From assembly GCF_003952525.1 (NCBI RefSeq), contig NZ_CP034451.1:3534001-3598000 (forward strand): a stretch of 64,000 bases of DNA, in the 5' to 3' direction. The notes under the pieces were generated by a model. The model was not told where the DNA came from. It made no database searches and saw only the letters and a list, made by a program, of their open reading frames with translations. The translations under genes were made by a program, and so were the position numbers. This DNA is from Mesorhizobium sp. M3A.F.Ca.ET.080.04.2.1 (GTDB lineage: Bacteria; Pseudomonadota; Alphaproteobacteria; Rhizobiales; Rhizobiaceae). Positions 39,255 through 49,129 of this stretch are shown piece after piece (within the stretch, counting starts at the first letter, position 1; every line of letters starts with the position of its first letter).

Positions 39255-39401
39255 AGGCATCACTCCTGTCTGGCCGGAAAACGCCGCTTGCGGGTGCCGG
39301 TTCCGGTGGGTTGCTGAGATCCTTCGGATTTCGCTTAACGGCTTGTTCGTGCTTCCGGTCTAGCATCTGCCCCAGGGTCAAGCGGGGAAAGCCACAGTCC
39401 T

Positions 39402-40598
39402 TTGGACACCGGTCTGCTCATAGCGCTGCTCAATCCGACGATAGCGCTGGCCCTCGGCGCTGCGTTCCTCGTGCTGTGGTTCCATCAGCGCCATCGTCCC
39501 TATCTGGCGGTGCTGGCGGCAAGCTACTGTCTCTCGGCGCTTGGCTTCCTGTTCCAATACTTCACTCTCCCCGTCGGCATGATGCCGACCAAGCTCATTT
39601 CCAACATCTGCTTCACGGCTGCGGCCTGCTGCCTATCCAGCGCGGTCGTGGCGCGCTTCGGCAGGCGCGTACCCTTTGTCGGCATCGCGCTCACCACCGG
39701 CGGGGGGCTTGCTGCCTTTTCGTGGTTCATGTTCGTCCAGCCGGATCTCGCCTGGCGTATCCTTTCGATGAATTTCGGTTTCGGCGCCTTGAGCCTGGTG
39801 GTCGCCGCCGAACTCAGGACCGTGCGCAACGAGGGCCCGACCCAAAAAATCTTGTTCGCGCTGTCGCTGCTTTCCGGGCTGAACTTCATCCTGCGCACAC
39901 TGGTCGTCGTCATCGCGCATGGACCATTCCCGAGCTATGACGGATTCTACGACTCGTCCTACTGGACCACGGCGCTGCTCTCGCATGCCTTGCTGTCGCT
40001 GCTCATCGCGCTCTGCCTGTTCACGGCGGCGGCGCTCGACGTGATGAAGGCGCTGAAGGCCGAGACCCATACCGATCCGCTGTCCGGACTGCTCAACCGC
40101 CGCGGCTTCGAGGAACGGGCGGCGCAACTGCTTGAGCAGTGCGGCAAGGCCGGGTTCCCGGTCGCCATGGTGCTTGCCGACCTCGATCACTTCAAGGCTC
40201 TCAACGACCAGTACGGGCATGAGGCGGGCGACAGGGTGATTGCCGATTTCGCCGCCAAACTGCGCTTCGCCACGGGAACCCGCGGCGCCGCCGGCCGTAT
40301 CGGCGGCGAGGAATTCGCGGTGCTGCTGCCGCTCAGCGACCTCGCCTCGGCCCGCCTCTTCGCCGAGGCGATCCGCACCTTCTATTCGGTCGGCGCGATC
40401 GACGGGCTGCCGCCGGGCACCAGGGTGACCGCCAGCTTCGGCGTCGCCGCCCGCACCGGCAACGAGGGGCTGGTGCCGCTGATGCGCCGCGCCGACGAGG
40501 CGCTCTACAAGGCCAAGAAGAACGGCCGCGACAGCGTGCGGCTGTCGTATGAGCGGCCGGAAACCGTTTTCGTCGCCGAACCGCTCGGCGTCGGGTGA
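39402..40598 (+). CDS. Membrane-anchored diguanylate cyclase (GGDEF)
   Basis: 398 residues: about six N-terminal transmembrane helices (residues about 5-215) and a C-terminal GGDEF domain beginning DPLSGLLNRRGFEE (about residue 226), with the active-site loop GRIGGEEF (about residue 302) and a terminal RADEALYKAKKNGRD. It should synthesise c-di-GMP; the RxxD inhibitory site is not obvious. The TTG start is uncertain. The gene at 40670 is a paralog in tandem. Confidence 0.88.
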   Translation: MDTGLLIALLNPTIALALGAAFLVLWFHQRHRPYLAVLAASYCLSALGFLFQYFTLPVGMMPTKLISNICFTAAACCLSSAVVARFGRRVPFVGIALTTGGGLAAFSWFMFVQPDLAWRILSMNFGFGALSLVVAAELRTVRNEGPTQKILFALSLLSGLNFILRTLVVVIAHGPFPSYDGFYDSSYWTTALLSHALLSLLIALCLFTAAALDVMKALKAETHTDPLSGLLNRRGFEERAAQLLEQCGKAGFPVAMVLADLDHFKALNDQYGHEAGDRVIADFAAKLRFATGTRGAAGRIGGEEFAVLLPLSDLASARLFAEAIRTFYSVGAIDGLPPGTRVTASFGVAARTGNEGLVPLMRRADEALYKAKKNGRDSVRLSYERPETVFVAEPLGVG

Positions 40599-40669
40599 AA
40601 GCCAGTCCAGTTCCGGGGCGGAAACTCCCAGACGCCTTCCGCGCGCGTTAACCTCTTTTTCGCGCCTGG

Positions 40670-41900
40670 ATGGTCTTCTCTGCCGGCATATCCTTCGAAA
40701 GAATCATGGGCAGCGCCGACATCATCCTGGTGATCAATCTGTTCGTCGCCGGGCTGCTGGCGGCGTCCTTCATGACGCTCGCTATACATGAGGTCGGCCG
40801 GGTTGCCGCTCGCTGGCTGGCCTTCAGCTATATGCTCGGCATGGCCTATTTCGCCGCCGAGTTCGCCATTCCCGCCTTCGACGATGCGCGCTTGCCGGTC
40901 GTTGCCGCCTTTGCCGTCTTCCTGGCGGCCACGATCGCCTTCAATGGCGGGCTTGCACACAAATATGGCGTCGCGCCACCCTGGGCGCCGATGCTGTTCT
41001 TCCTCGCTGTCGCATCGGTCGGCGTCTTCACGGTTCAGGATCTGCCGCGCCACTCGCTCACCCGCATGATGGCCTACCAGCTCCCCTATGCCGCCATGCA
41101 GTCGACCGCTCTGATTATCGTCGGGTCATCGAGGCAAAGGCGCGGGCGGCTCGATCACCTTTTGATGACGGTGCTGGCTGCCAGCGCCATCCAGTTCGCC
41201 TCGAAGCCTTTCATCGCCGGCGCGCTCGGCGGCTGGGGCGCCAATCCGCAATCCTACGTGCAGACCAGCTATGCGCTTGTCTCACAGTCGCTCGGCACCG
41301 TGTTCGGCCTGGCCCTGGCGCTGCTGGCGCTGGCCATCCTGGTGCGCGACGTGCTTGCCGAAGCGACGTCGAAATCCGAAACCGACGTGCTGTCGCGGCT
41401 GCTCAACCGCCGCGGTTTCGAGCGCCATGCGGAGCTCGCCATGGGAGACGCCGTCCGCCAAGGGGTTCCGGTGGCGCTGGTCATCGCCGATCTCGATCAT
41501 TTCAAGGGCATCAACGACAGCTACGGTCATGCCTGCGGCGATCTCGTCATCGAGACCTTTGCCGGTTTCCTGCGCGAAGCGGCGGCCGAGCACCACGTGG
41601 CCGGCCGCATCGGCGGCGAAGAATTCGCCATCATCCTGCCGGGCACCAATCTGGCCGCCGCTGTTTGCCGAGGGCGCGCGCAGCGCTTTCGGCGCTCTGC
41701 CGATTGACGGCCTGCCCATCGAATACCGCTGCAGCGCGAGCTTCGGCGTTGCAGAACTGGCCGCGGAAGAAGATTTTTCAGGCCTCCTGCGGCGCGCCGA
41801 CGAGGCGCTTTATCAGGCCAAGGGCGCCGGTCGCGACTGCGTCCGGGTTTCACCCGGACCTACGGGACGGCAGAACAAGCCGATCAGCGGCAAGGGCTGA
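40670..41900 (+). pseudogene. Second membrane GGDEF protein, frameshifted near its 3' end
   Basis: The first frame runs to 41707 and holds six helices and a GGDEF domain with SRLLNRRGFERH, LDHFKGINDSYGHACGD and GRIGGEEFAIILPG. Just after LPGTNLAAA (about 41660) the frame is lost; the next frame continues FAEGARSAFGALPIDGLPIE and ends with RADEALYQAKGAGRD. A loss of two bases or gain of one would explain it. Either a recent inactivation or a sequencing error. The start could be 40670 or 40706. Confidence 0.85.
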
Positions 41901-42240
41901 GATTGGGCATCTCGCCGTCGGAAAGCCCGTACATGTAGCTGCGGCCCTTCACGAAGACCGGGGGCTGGTAGCAGCCGGGAGCCCAGGCGTCGTCCGATTC
42001 GTCGTAGATCACGCCTGGCTGGGCGCCGCCTGTGTAGCCCGACATTTCCTTGGCCAGCTTGCCCTCACCGACGATGATGCGCTTGTAGCCGGCGGCGCTG
42101 TCGATGACGAGGTTGCCGAAGGAATCGGCATAGACGCGGTCGTGGTGGCGCAGGCCGGCTTCGGCCGGTACCGCAACTGCGATGGCGCATGCGGCCAACA
42201 TCAGTGCTGCAAGGCTCGTACGCATGGAATTCGAACGCAT
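41884..42240 (-). CDS. Small secreted protein of unknown function
   Basis: 118 residues with a signal peptide (MRTSLAALMLAACAIAVAVPAEA, cleavage about residue 28). The mature part contains YADSFGNLVIDSAAGYKRIIVG and two cysteines (APGCYQPP and the terminal LSPCR) that could bond. No family recognised. The ATG follows GGAGGGCGAC. It overlaps the frameshifted GGDEF gene by 17 bases at the 3' end. Confidence 0.72.
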   Translation of the reverse strand: MRSNSMRTSLAALMLAACAIAVAVPAEAGLRHHDRVYADSFGNLVIDSAAGYKRIIVGEGKLAKEMSGYTGGAQPGVIYDESDDAWAPGCYQPPVFVKGRSYMYGLSDGEMPNLSPCR

Positions 42241-42648
42241 GTCGCCCTCCAATCATTCGGTGCGACCCTGATGAATCGCGTTCCGGACTTCGTTCGAATC
42301 AGAAATTAACCCTTTCTTAACCTTTGTTAAGAGCCAGGCAGGTTTTGCGGCCATATCTTGATAAACATGGTTAATTTTGCGGGCGGCGGCGCACATCCCG
42401 ACGACCGCTCTGCCAGTGGGGTGACGTTAAGATGGCCCATGACGCAAACGTGATTGGGGCGCGAGAAGCGCTGGTGACGAGAAAGGCCTCGGCGCCACTG
42501 ATCTGCAGATGGCGGCGCGACCAAATCCTCCTCGGCATCTCGCACTGCAGCGACGCTGCGCCGGGTTGGCACAGGCGCGCTAATCGATTGAAGCGAATTC
42601 CTCTCCTTTTTTCAGACTAAATGACTTTTCCAAAACGATTTTCCGGCT
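42241..42648. other. Non-coding interval upstream of the sdh promoter
   Basis: Divergent region between the secreted protein and sdhC. It holds AT-richer stretches (TTAACCCTTTCTTAACCTTTG near 42307) that may be promoter material. A 62-codon frame at 42432 has no support as a gene. Confidence 0.4.
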
Positions 42649-42677
42649 TTGACGCGGTGCAAAAAGCGCATTAGAAA
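42649..42677 (+). promoter_or_regulatory. Candidate sigma-70 promoter of sdhCDAB
   Basis: TTGACG, 17-bp spacer, TAGAAA, about 80 bases before sdhC. Sequence match only. Confidence 0.5.
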
Positions 42678-42757
42678 CCGGCTGTCCGAAGTCGCATCCG
42701 GAAAGCGGCCATGCCGCATTCCAAGCTCCGGGACGCCGACGCCGAACTGGGGGAGCC

Positions 42758-43180
42758 ATGAGCCAATCACCAGCCACCCGCGCATCTGCCAGACGTGAAC
42801 GGCCGCTTTCGCCGCATCTGACCATCTATCGCCCGCCAATCACCATGACGATGTCGATCATCCATCGCATCACCGGCGGCGCGCTCTACTTCGGCACACT
42901 GCTGGTGGCGGCATGGCTGATCGCGGCGTCGAGCTCGCAGGCCGCGTTCGACTGGGTCAACTGGGCATTCGGCTCCTGGCTCGGCCGGCTCGTCCTCTTC
43001 GGCTACACCTGGGCGCTGATGCACCATATGCTCGGCGGACTGCGTCATCTCATCTGGGACACCGGGGCGGGGCTCGAAAAACACACCGCCTCGAGGATCG
43101 CCTGGGCAACGCTCGCCGGCTCGATCGCGCTCACGTTGCTGATCTGGGTCGCCGGCTACATGGCGCGGGGGGCTTTGTAA
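42758..43180 (+). CDS. sdhC: Succinate dehydrogenase cytochrome b556 subunit
   Basis: Membrane anchor of complex II, 140 residues with three helices. Family signatures [20 protein letters not shown] (about residues 14-33), SIIHRITG and the heme-ligand region [15 protein letters not shown] (about residues 87-101). The stop codon overlaps the sdhD start (TAATG). Confidence 0.96.
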   Translation: MSQSPATRASARRERPLSPHLTIYRPPITMTMSIIHRITGGALYFGTLLVAAWLIAASSSQAAFDWVNWAFGSWLGRLVLFGYTWALMHHMLGGLRHLIWDTGAGLEKHTASRIAWATLAGSIALTLLIWVAGYMARGAL

Positions 43181-43575
43181 TGAGCGCGAACAACACGGAC
43201 ATGCGCACCCCGCTCGGCAAGGTCCGCGGCCTCGGCTCGGCCCGGGAAGGCACCGGCCATTTCTGGCGCCAGCGGCTGACGGCGGTCGCCAATATCCCGC
43301 TGATCCTGTTCTTCGTCGGCTTTCTCATTGCCATCAACGGGCACGGCTATGCGGAGGTGCGGGCAGCCCTTGCCAATCCGTTCGTCGCGCTTGTGCTGGC
43401 CCTGGTGCTCATCTCCGCCCTCTACCACATGCGGCTCGGCATGCAGGTGATCATCGAGGACTATGTGCATGGCGAGGGCATGAGGCTTGCGCTGATCGCC
43501 CTCAACACATTCTTCGCAATCGCTGTCGGCGTCGCTTCGCTCTTCGCCCTGCTCAAACTCGCATTCGGAGGCTGA
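43180..43575 (+). CDS. sdhD: Succinate dehydrogenase membrane anchor subunit
   Basis: 131 residues with three helices; second heme and quinone-site subunit of complex [22 protein letters not shown] near the N-terminus and [19 protein letters not shown] (about residues 80-98) are typical. Directly before sdhA. Confidence 0.95.
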   Translation: MSANNTDMRTPLGKVRGLGSAREGTGHFWRQRLTAVANIPLILFFVGFLIAINGHGYAEVRAALANPFVALVLALVLISALYHMRLGMQVIIEDYVHGEGMRLALIALNTFFAIAVGVASLFALLKLAFGG

Positions 43576-43579
43576 AGCC

Positions 43580-45409
43580 TTGGCCAACGCAAACACCTCG
43601 GCTTCCGCCTATGATTTCGTCGACCACAAATTCGATGTGGTGATCGTCGGCGCCGGCGGCGCCGGCCTGCGCGCGACGCTCGGCATGGCCGAGCAGGGCC
43701 TGCGCACCGCCTGCATCACCAAGGTTTTTCCGACGCGCTCGCACACGGTGGCGGCGCAGGGCGGCATCGCTGCCTCGCTGTCGAACATGGGGCCCGATTC
43801 CTGGCAGTGGCACATGTATGACACCGTCAAGGGTTCGGACTGGCTGGGTGACGTCGACGCCATGGAATATATGGTGCGCGAGGCGCCGGCCGCTGTGTAC
43901 GAACTCGAGCATTACGGCGTGCCTTTCTCGCGCACCGAAGAGGGCAAGATCTATCAGCGGCCGTTCGGCGGCCACATGATGAATTATGGCGACGGGCCGC
44001 CGGTGCAGCGCACCTGCGCGGCCGCCGACCGCACCGGCCATGCCATCCTGCACACGCTCTACGGCCAGTCGCTGAAGAACAACGCCCAGTTCTTCATTGA
44101 GTATTTCGCGCTCGACCTGATCATGGAGCCGGACGGCACCTGCACCGGCGTGGTCGCATGGAACCTCGACGACGGCACCATCCACCGCTTCTCGGCGAAG
44201 ATGGTGGTGCTGGCAACCGGCGGTTACGGCCGCGCCTATTTCTCCGCCACCTCGGCGCATACCTGCACCGGCGACGGCGGCGGCATGGCAGCGCGCGCCG
44301 GGCTGCCGCTGCAGGACATGGAATTCGTGCAGTTCCACCCGACCGGCATCTACGGCGCCGGCTGCCTGATCACCGAAGGTGCGCGCGGCGAGGGCGGCTA
44401 TCTCGTCAACTCCGAAGGCGAGCGCTTCATGGAGCGCTACGCGCCGTCGGCCAAGGACCTTGCCTCGCGCGATGTCGTCTCGCGCTGCATGACGCTGGAG
44501 ATCCGCGAGGGCCGCGGCGTCGGCAAGAACAAGGACCACATCTTCCTGCACCTCGACCATCTCGATCCGGCCGTGCTCGCCGAGCGGCTGCCGGGCATCT
44601 CGGAATCGGCCAAGATCTTCGCCGGCGTCGACCTCACCAAGGAGCCGATCCCGGTGCTGCCGACGGTGCACTACAATATGGGCGGCGTGCCGACCAATTA
44701 CTGGGGCGAGGCGCTGAACCCGACCCTGGAAAACCCCGACCGCGTGTCGCCTGGGCTGATGGCCGTGGGCGAGGCCGGGTGCGCTTCCGTGCACGGCGCC
44801 AACCGGCTGGGCTCCAACTCGCTGATCGATCTCGTCGTGTTCGGCCGCGCCGCGGCGATCCGCGCCGGCCAGGTCATCGACCGCAAGTCGCAGATCCCGT
44901 CGCCCAATGCCGCTTCGGTCGAGAAGATCATGGACCGCTTCGACAGGCTGCGCCACGCCAACGGCTCGACGCCGACAGCCGCCTTGCGCGAGAAGATGCA
45001 GCGGGCGATGCAGGAAGACGCGGCCGTGTTCCGCACGCAGGAATCGCTCGAGAAAGGCTGCCAGCGCATTTCGCAGATCTGGGGCGAGCTCAAGGACTTG
45101 AAGGTCTTCGATCGCTCGATGATCTGGAATTCCGACCTGGTCGAGACGCTGGAACTGGAAAACCTGATGGTCAACGCCATCACCACCGTCTACGGCGCCG
45201 AGGCGCGCAAGGAGAGCCGCGGCGCACATGCGCGCGAAGATTTCTCGGCCCGCGACGATGCCGCCTGGCGCAAGCACACGCTGGCCCATGTCGGCGAGGA
45301 CGGCAGGGTGACGCTCAGCTACCGGCCGGTGCACACGGAGCCGCAGCTGGCGGAGAAGGACGGCGGCATCAGCCTGGCCAAGATCGCGCCGAAGGCGCGG
45401 GTGTACTGA
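43580..45409 (+). CDS. sdhA: Succinate dehydrogenase flavoprotein subunit
   Basis: Oxidises succinate to fumarate; 609 residues. FAD motif [13 protein letters not shown] (about residues 20-32), the covalent FAD-His in [11 protein letters not shown] (about residues 53-63), HPTGIYGAG and the C-terminal RGAHAREDF region are all present. The TTG start follows GGAGGCTGAAGCC. Confidence 0.97.
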   Translation: MANANTSASAYDFVDHKFDVVIVGAGGAGLRATLGMAEQGLRTACITKVFPTRSHTVAAQGGIAASLSNMGPDSWQWHMYDTVKGSDWLGDVDAMEYMVREAPAAVYELEHYGVPFSRTEEGKIYQRPFGGHMMNYGDGPPVQRTCAAADRTGHAILHTLYGQSLKNNAQFFIEYFALDLIMEPDGTCTGVVAWNLDDGTIHRFSAKMVVLATGGYGRAYFSATSAHTCTGDGGGMAARAGLPLQDMEFVQFHPTGIYGAGCLITEGARGEGGYLVNSEGERFMERYAPSAKDLASRDVVSRCMTLEIREGRGVGKNKDHIFLHLDHLDPAVLAERLPGISESAKIFAGVDLTKEPIPVLPTVHYNMGGVPTNYWGEALNPTLENPDRVSPGLMAVGEAGCASVHGANRLGSNSLIDLVVFGRAAAIRAGQVIDRKSQIPSPNAASVEKIMDRFDRLRHANGSTPTAALREKMQRAMQEDAAVFRTQESLEKGCQRISQIWGELKDLKVFDRSMIWNSDLVETLELENLMVNAITTVYGAEARKESRGAHAREDFSARDDAAWRKHTLAHVGEDGRVTLSYRPVHTEPQLAEKDGGISLAKIAPKARVY

Positions 45410-45411
45410 CC

Positions 45412-45846
45412 ATGGCGCTGGCGGCCGCGGGATATTCCGGCACGCCCCTGCCGGCCAAGCTCGGCCTGAAGGACGGCATGGTTGCCGCCTTCATCGCCTT
45501 GCCGGCCGAGCTCGAAGGCCTGGCTGAAGCCGTGGATTTTGCCGAAGTGGACCGGCTGGCCGAATGGGCCGCGATTTCGGGCAATCAGAAATACGATGCC
45601 GTGCATGCCTTCACGCGGCAGAGAGCCGAGATCGAGGGCGGACTTACCGGGATCGAGGCGGCGATCAAGCGCGACGGCATGGTTTGGGTTTCCTGGCCGA
45701 AGAAGGCCTCGAAGGTGCCGACCGACGTCACCGAGGACGTGATCCGCGCCGAGGCGCTCAAGCGCGATCTGGTCGACGTCAAGGTCGCAGCCGTTAACGA
45801 AATCTGGTCCGGGCTGAAGCTCGTCATCCGAAAGGACCGCAGGTAA
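45412..45846 (+). CDS. DUF3052 family protein within the sdh operon
   Basis: 144 residues starting [20 protein letters not shown], a DUF3052-type signature; the rest is an alpha/beta protein with [18 protein letters not shown] (about residues 89-106). Function unknown. It begins two bases after the sdhA stop, and its own stop overlaps the sdhB ATG (TAATG), so it must be translated with complex II. No membrane helix or cofactor motif. Confidence 0.85.
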   Translation: MALAAAGYSGTPLPAKLGLKDGMVAAFIALPAELEGLAEAVDFAEVDRLAEWAAISGNQKYDAVHAFTRQRAEIEGGLTGIEAAIKRDGMVWVSWPKKASKVPTDVTEDVIRAEALKRDLVDVKVAAVNEIWSGLKLVIRKDRR

Positions 45847-46625
45847 TGGTCGAACTCACGCTTCCGAAGAATTCGCAAATCAAGCAGGGCAAGACCTGGC
45901 CGAAGCCGGAGGGCGCCACGAACCTGCGCGAATATCGCATCTACCGCTGGTCGCCCGACGATGACGAGAATCCGCGCATCGACACCTATTTCGTCGACAT
46001 GGACGATTGCGGGCCGATGGTGCTCGACGCCTTGCTCTACATCAAGAACAAGATCGATCCGACGCTGACGCTGCGCCGCTCCTGCCGCGAGGGCATTTGC
46101 GGCTCCTGCGCCATGAACATCGACGGCTCCAACACGCTGGCCTGCACCAAGGGCTGCGACGACATTTCGGGCGCGGTCAAGGTCTATCCGCTGCCGCATA
46201 TGCCGGTGATCAAGGACCTGGTGCCCGACCTCACCAATTTCTATGCCCAGCACGCCTCGATCGAACCGTGGCTGAAGACGGTGTCGCCGACGCCCGCCAC
46301 GGAGTGGCTGCAGAGCCATGAGGACCGCGAGAAGCTGGACGGGCTCTATGAGTGCATCCTGTGCGCCTGCTGCTCCACCTCCTGCCCGAGCTATTGGTGG
46401 AACGGCGACCGTTATCTCGGTCCGGCGGTGCTGCTGCAGGCCTATCGCTGGCTGATCGACAGCCGCGACGAGGCCAAGGGCGAGCGGCTCGACAACCTCG
46501 AGGATCCGTTCCGGCTCTATCGCTGCCACACCATCATGAACTGCGCCCAGACCTGCCCCAAGGGGCTCAACCCGGCCAAGGCGATCGCGGAGATCAAGAA
46601 GATGATGGTGGAGCGGCGGGTTTAG
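45846..46625 (+). CDS. sdhB: Succinate dehydrogenase iron-sulfur subunit
   Basis: 259 residues. 2Fe-2S ligands [13 protein letters not shown] plus a later Cys (about residues 78-100), 4Fe-4S in [12 protein letters not shown] (about residues 170-181) and 3Fe-4S in [14 protein letters not shown] (about residues 226-239). Last gene of the operon; a palindromic repeat follows. Confidence 0.97.
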   Translation: MVELTLPKNSQIKQGKTWPKPEGATNLREYRIYRWSPDDDENPRIDTYFVDMDDCGPMVLDALLYIKNKIDPTLTLRRSCREGICGSCAMNIDGSNTLACTKGCDDISGAVKVYPLPHMPVIKDLVPDLTNFYAQHASIEPWLKTVSPTPATEWLQSHEDREKLDGLYECILCACCSTSCPSYWWNGDRYLGPAVLLQAYRWLIDSRDEAKGERLDNLEDPFRLYRCHTIMNCAQTCPKGLNPAKAIAEIKKMMVERRV

Positions 46626-46660
46626 AATCTGGCCGCTCAGCGTCTTTGGTAGCGATCCTT

Positions 46661-46818
46661 AGCGCCCCCCTCTGTCCTGCCGGACATCTTCACCACGGGT
46701 GGGGAGATTGGCTGTCATCGCGGCTTTCGCCAATCTCAGAGGTTGAAGGATGAAGCGCTGTCGGCGAAGCTGCTGATCTCCCAAGTTGGCGGATGTCCGG
46801 CAGGACAGAGGGGGCGCT
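46661..46818. repeat. Palindromic intergenic repeat
   Basis: GCGCCCCCCTCTGTCCTGCC at the left and GGCAGGACAGAGGGGGCGC at the right. With the copy at 47500-47660 it brackets yceH. Confidence 0.88.
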
Positions 46819-46848
46819 GTCCCGCCAGCGTCAGAAAGGATTGCGCCC

Positions 46849-47475
46849 ATGACCGATCTTCCCACCCTCTCCCCCGTCGAAGCGCGCGTGCTCGGCTCGC
46901 TGATCGAGAAGAAGGAGCTGACGCCGGACGTCTACCCGCTGACGCTCAACGGCGCGCATCAGGCGGCCAACCAGAAGACGGCGCGGGAACCCGTCATGGC
47001 CTTGGAACTCACCGAGGTCAGGCGGGCGCTGAGCACGCTCGAGCAGAAGGGCCTGGTGCGGCAGGCCTTCGCATCGCGGGTCGAGCGCTACGAGCATCTG
47101 ATGGCGCAGCGTTTTTCGCTGACCACGCCGCAGATCGCCATCATAGGCCTGCTGCTTCTGCGCGGCGCGCAGACCGCGCATGAATTGCTGGCGCGCGCCG
47201 AACGCATGGCGCGCTTTGCCTCGGTCGAGGAACTGCGCGACAATCTCGACCTTCTGATCGGCCGCCGGCCACCGCTCATTCTGCTGCTCGAACGTGCGCC
47301 CGGGCAGCGCGAGGAGCGCTATGTGCATCTGCTGAGCGGGCCGGTGGAGGCATCGGCGGCAGCAGCGCTATGGCAGCCGCCGGCGTCATCGGATTCCGAT
47401 CTCGAAGCGCGGTTGCGAGCGCTCGAAGAAGAGGTCGCCGCGTTGCGGGCGAAGATTGAGGCGCTGGGCGGCTAG
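46849..47475 (+). CDS. yceH: YceH family protein (DUF480)
   Basis: 208 residues with the two winged-helix units of DUF480: LSPVEARVLGSLIEKKELTPD (about residues 7-27), YPLTLNGAHQAANQKT and a second unit SLTTPQIAIIGLLLLRGAQT. A C-terminal coiled coil, DLEARLRALEEEVAALRAKIEA, is typical. Function unknown, although YceH has been proposed as a DNA-binding protein. AAAGGA precedes the ATG. Confidence 0.9.
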   Translation: MTDLPTLSPVEARVLGSLIEKKELTPDVYPLTLNGAHQAANQKTAREPVMALELTEVRRALSTLEQKGLVRQAFASRVERYEHLMAQRFSLTTPQIAIIGLLLLRGAQTAHELLARAERMARFASVEELRDNLDLLIGRRPPLILLLERAPGQREERYVHLLSGPVEASAAAALWQPPASSDSDLEARLRALEEEVAALRAKIEALGG

Positions 47476-47499
47476 CTGGGCCGATATGTCGGCGGGACA

Positions 47500-47660
47500 G
47501 CGGCCCCCTCTGTCCTGCCGGACATCTCCCCCACGAGGGGGGAGATCAGAGGTCATGCCGGCTTTCGCCAATCGCCGACGTTAGAAAGAAGAGCGCCGGC
47601 GCTGGAGCCGCCAATCTCCCCACAAGTGGGGGAGATGCCCGGCAGGGCAGAGGGGGGCGC
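47500..47660. repeat. Palindromic intergenic repeat
   Basis: CGGCCCCCTCTGTCCTGCCG...GGCAGGGCAGAGGGGGGCGC with inner CTCCCCCACGAGGGGGGAG and CTCCCCACAAGTGGGGGAG hairpins. It falls between yceH and the OsmC gene. Confidence 0.88.
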
Positions 47661-47685
47661 GAAGGAGCTCAGATAAAAACGCCAG

Positions 47686-48111
47686 TCACCCCAACCTTGC
47701 GTCGAGCGACACCTTTATCGCCCCAAGCGCCTTCGAGACCGGACACTCCGCCTTGGCCTTCTCGGCCAGTTCCTTGAACTTCGCCGCATCGATGCCGGGC
47801 ACCTTGCCGACCAGGGTGATGGCGCTGCCGGTGATTCCGGTGCCGGGCACCAGCGTCACCACCGCCTTGGCGTCAAGTTCGGCCGCCGGGGTGCCGTTTT
47901 CGGCGAGGAAGTGCGACAGCTGCATGGCGTAGCAGCCGGCGTGCGCGGCGGCTATCAGCTCTTCCGGGTTGGTGCCGGACTTGCCGCTCTCGTCCTCGAA
48001 ACGGGCCTTGAACGAATAGGGCGTTCCCTTCAGCGCTCCGCTCTGGCTATCCAGCGTGCCCTTGCCTTCTTTGAGATTGCCTTTCCAGACGGCGTTTGCG
48101 GTGCGGTCCAT
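47686..48111 (-). CDS. OsmC/Ohr family peroxidase-like protein
   Basis: 141 residues; OsmC-type, with the two conserved cysteines in HAGCYAMQLSHFL (about residues 58-70) and ECPVSKALG (about residues 123-131). Such proteins reduce organic peroxides using lipoamide or thiols. The N-terminus matches the OsmC-like type (TANAVWKGNLKEGKGTLDSQ). AGGAGG before the ATG. The substrate is not known. Confidence 0.9.
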   Translation of the reverse strand: MDRTANAVWKGNLKEGKGTLDSQSGALKGTPYSFKARFEDESGKSGTNPEELIAAAHAGCYAMQLSHFLAENGTPAAELDAKAVVTLVPGTGITGSAITLVGKVPGIDAAKFKELAEKAKAECPVSKALGAIKVSLDARLG

Positions 48112-48214
48112 GAAAATCCTCCTGGGATGTCGGGGTTCGCGCCGGCGGGCGCCGGCGTTCTCCTCGACTATAGCGCGGGAGCGTCGGAAGACCATCCATG
48201 CACTGAGGCGTGTT

Positions 48215-48248
48215 GAGATTCCGGTGAGGCCGGCCTGACCTGAATCTC
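48215..48248. repeat. Compact palindrome centred on AGGCCGGCCT
   Basis: GAGATTCCGGTGAGGCCGGCC then TGACCTGAATCTC, near-perfect palindrome. A second copy is at 57635-57668 and an interrupted one at 4364-4490. Confidence 0.82.
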
Positions 48249-48375
48249 GCCTCCCGCCCACGTTCGCGGCGCGGGAAGAAAATGGCTGAGAAAATTACGC
48301 GTGCAAAATGTCGACTTCCCTCCCGCCCAACCGTCCTGCGTGCGGCCACGGAGTTCCGGCCGATGGAGGTTCAGG

Positions 48376-48603
48376 ATGGACAATCTGTTCTTCGCGCTTT
48401 GGAGGCGTCCAACCGAAAGGGCTCGGCGTCCCGAAGATTTCTGGCTCGACCCGCCGGCATCCGGCTTCGTCCGGCTGGCGGCGGCGGTGGCCATCATCGC
48501 CTTCGCGGCATGGCTTCTCGATCATGCTGCGGCGGTCGGGAGCAAGGCTGAGAGTGTCGCCGTCGCCTCATATGGTTCATCAAAGCAAGAGAACAGAAAA
48601 TGA
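48376..48603 (+). CDS. Small single-pass membrane protein
   Basis: 75 residues: a basic N-terminal region with FALWRRPTERARRPEDFWLD, one transmembrane helix (GFVRLAAAVAIIAFAAWLL, about residues 30-48) and a short polar tail. No family recognised. GGAGG lies before the ATG; the stop overlaps the YCII-family ATG (ATGA), suggesting coupling. Confidence 0.62.
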   Translation: MDNLFFALWRRPTERARRPEDFWLDPPASGFVRLAAAVAIIAFAAWLLDHAAAVGSKAESVAVASYGSSKQENRK

Positions 48604-48956
48604 AATATGTGCTGCTGGTCTATGGCGAGGAGAAAGTCCTCTTCGCGCTTACTGCGGAAAGGTCGGCCAAACTCGATGTCGACTCGCTCGCCTATGACAG
48701 GGTGCTCGACCAACAGGGAAAGTTGATCATCGCGCAGGCGCTGCAACCGGTGAGAGCATCGAAGTCGCTGCGGCGGCGCAAGGGCAAGCGGCTGGTCACC
48801 GATGGTCCATTCGCCGAGACCAAGGAGCAGTTGCTCGGCTTCGTCATGGTCGAGGCGCGCGATCTCGACGAAGCGCTCGAGATCGCCGACGGGATTCCGC
48901 TTGCCGAACTAGGCACCATCGAGATCCGGGCGGCCTACGACATCCCGGGGTCATGA
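48600..48956 (+). CDS. YCII-related (DGPF domain) protein
   Basis: 118 residues with the YCII/DGPF pattern: MKYVLLVYGEE start, a conserved VTDGPFAETKEQLLGFVMVEA (about residues 65-85) and DEALEIADGIPLAELGTIEIR. The family is often adjacent to ECF sigma factors, but none is here. Enzymatic role unknown. Confidence 0.85.
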   Translation: MKYVLLVYGEEKVLFALTAERSAKLDVDSLAYDRVLDQQGKLIIAQALQPVRASKSLRRRKGKRLVTDGPFAETKEQLLGFVMVEARDLDEALEIADGIPLAELGTIEIRAAYDIPGS

Positions 48957-48984
48957 TCCCGGTGTATGGCGATTGCGCAGTCTT

Positions 48985-49040
48985 CGTTTGATGCATGTCG
49001 TTCTCCAAGAGCCGCTGCGCACTTTGGGCGACATGCATTG
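48985..49040. repeat. RIME-like palindrome
   Basis: TTTGATGCATGTCGTTCTCC...TTTGGGCGACATGCATTG. Third copy in the window. Confidence 0.85.
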
Positions 49041-49129
49041 ACTTAGGAGTTTCTTCATCGCGGCAACTGTTGCGTGTTGAAGCGATGCTGCACTTCTCTT
49101 ATCGTCGCCGGGATTCGGGGGAATTCGGC

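Noticed and set aside
42432..42620. 62-codon frame upstream of sdhC
   Set aside because: No ribosome site, no recognisable family and poor coding character; it lies in the promoter region of sdh.
48301..48375. Upstream extension of the small membrane protein at 48376
   Set aside because: The extension has no ribosome site and is not hydrophobic; GGAGG supports the later start.
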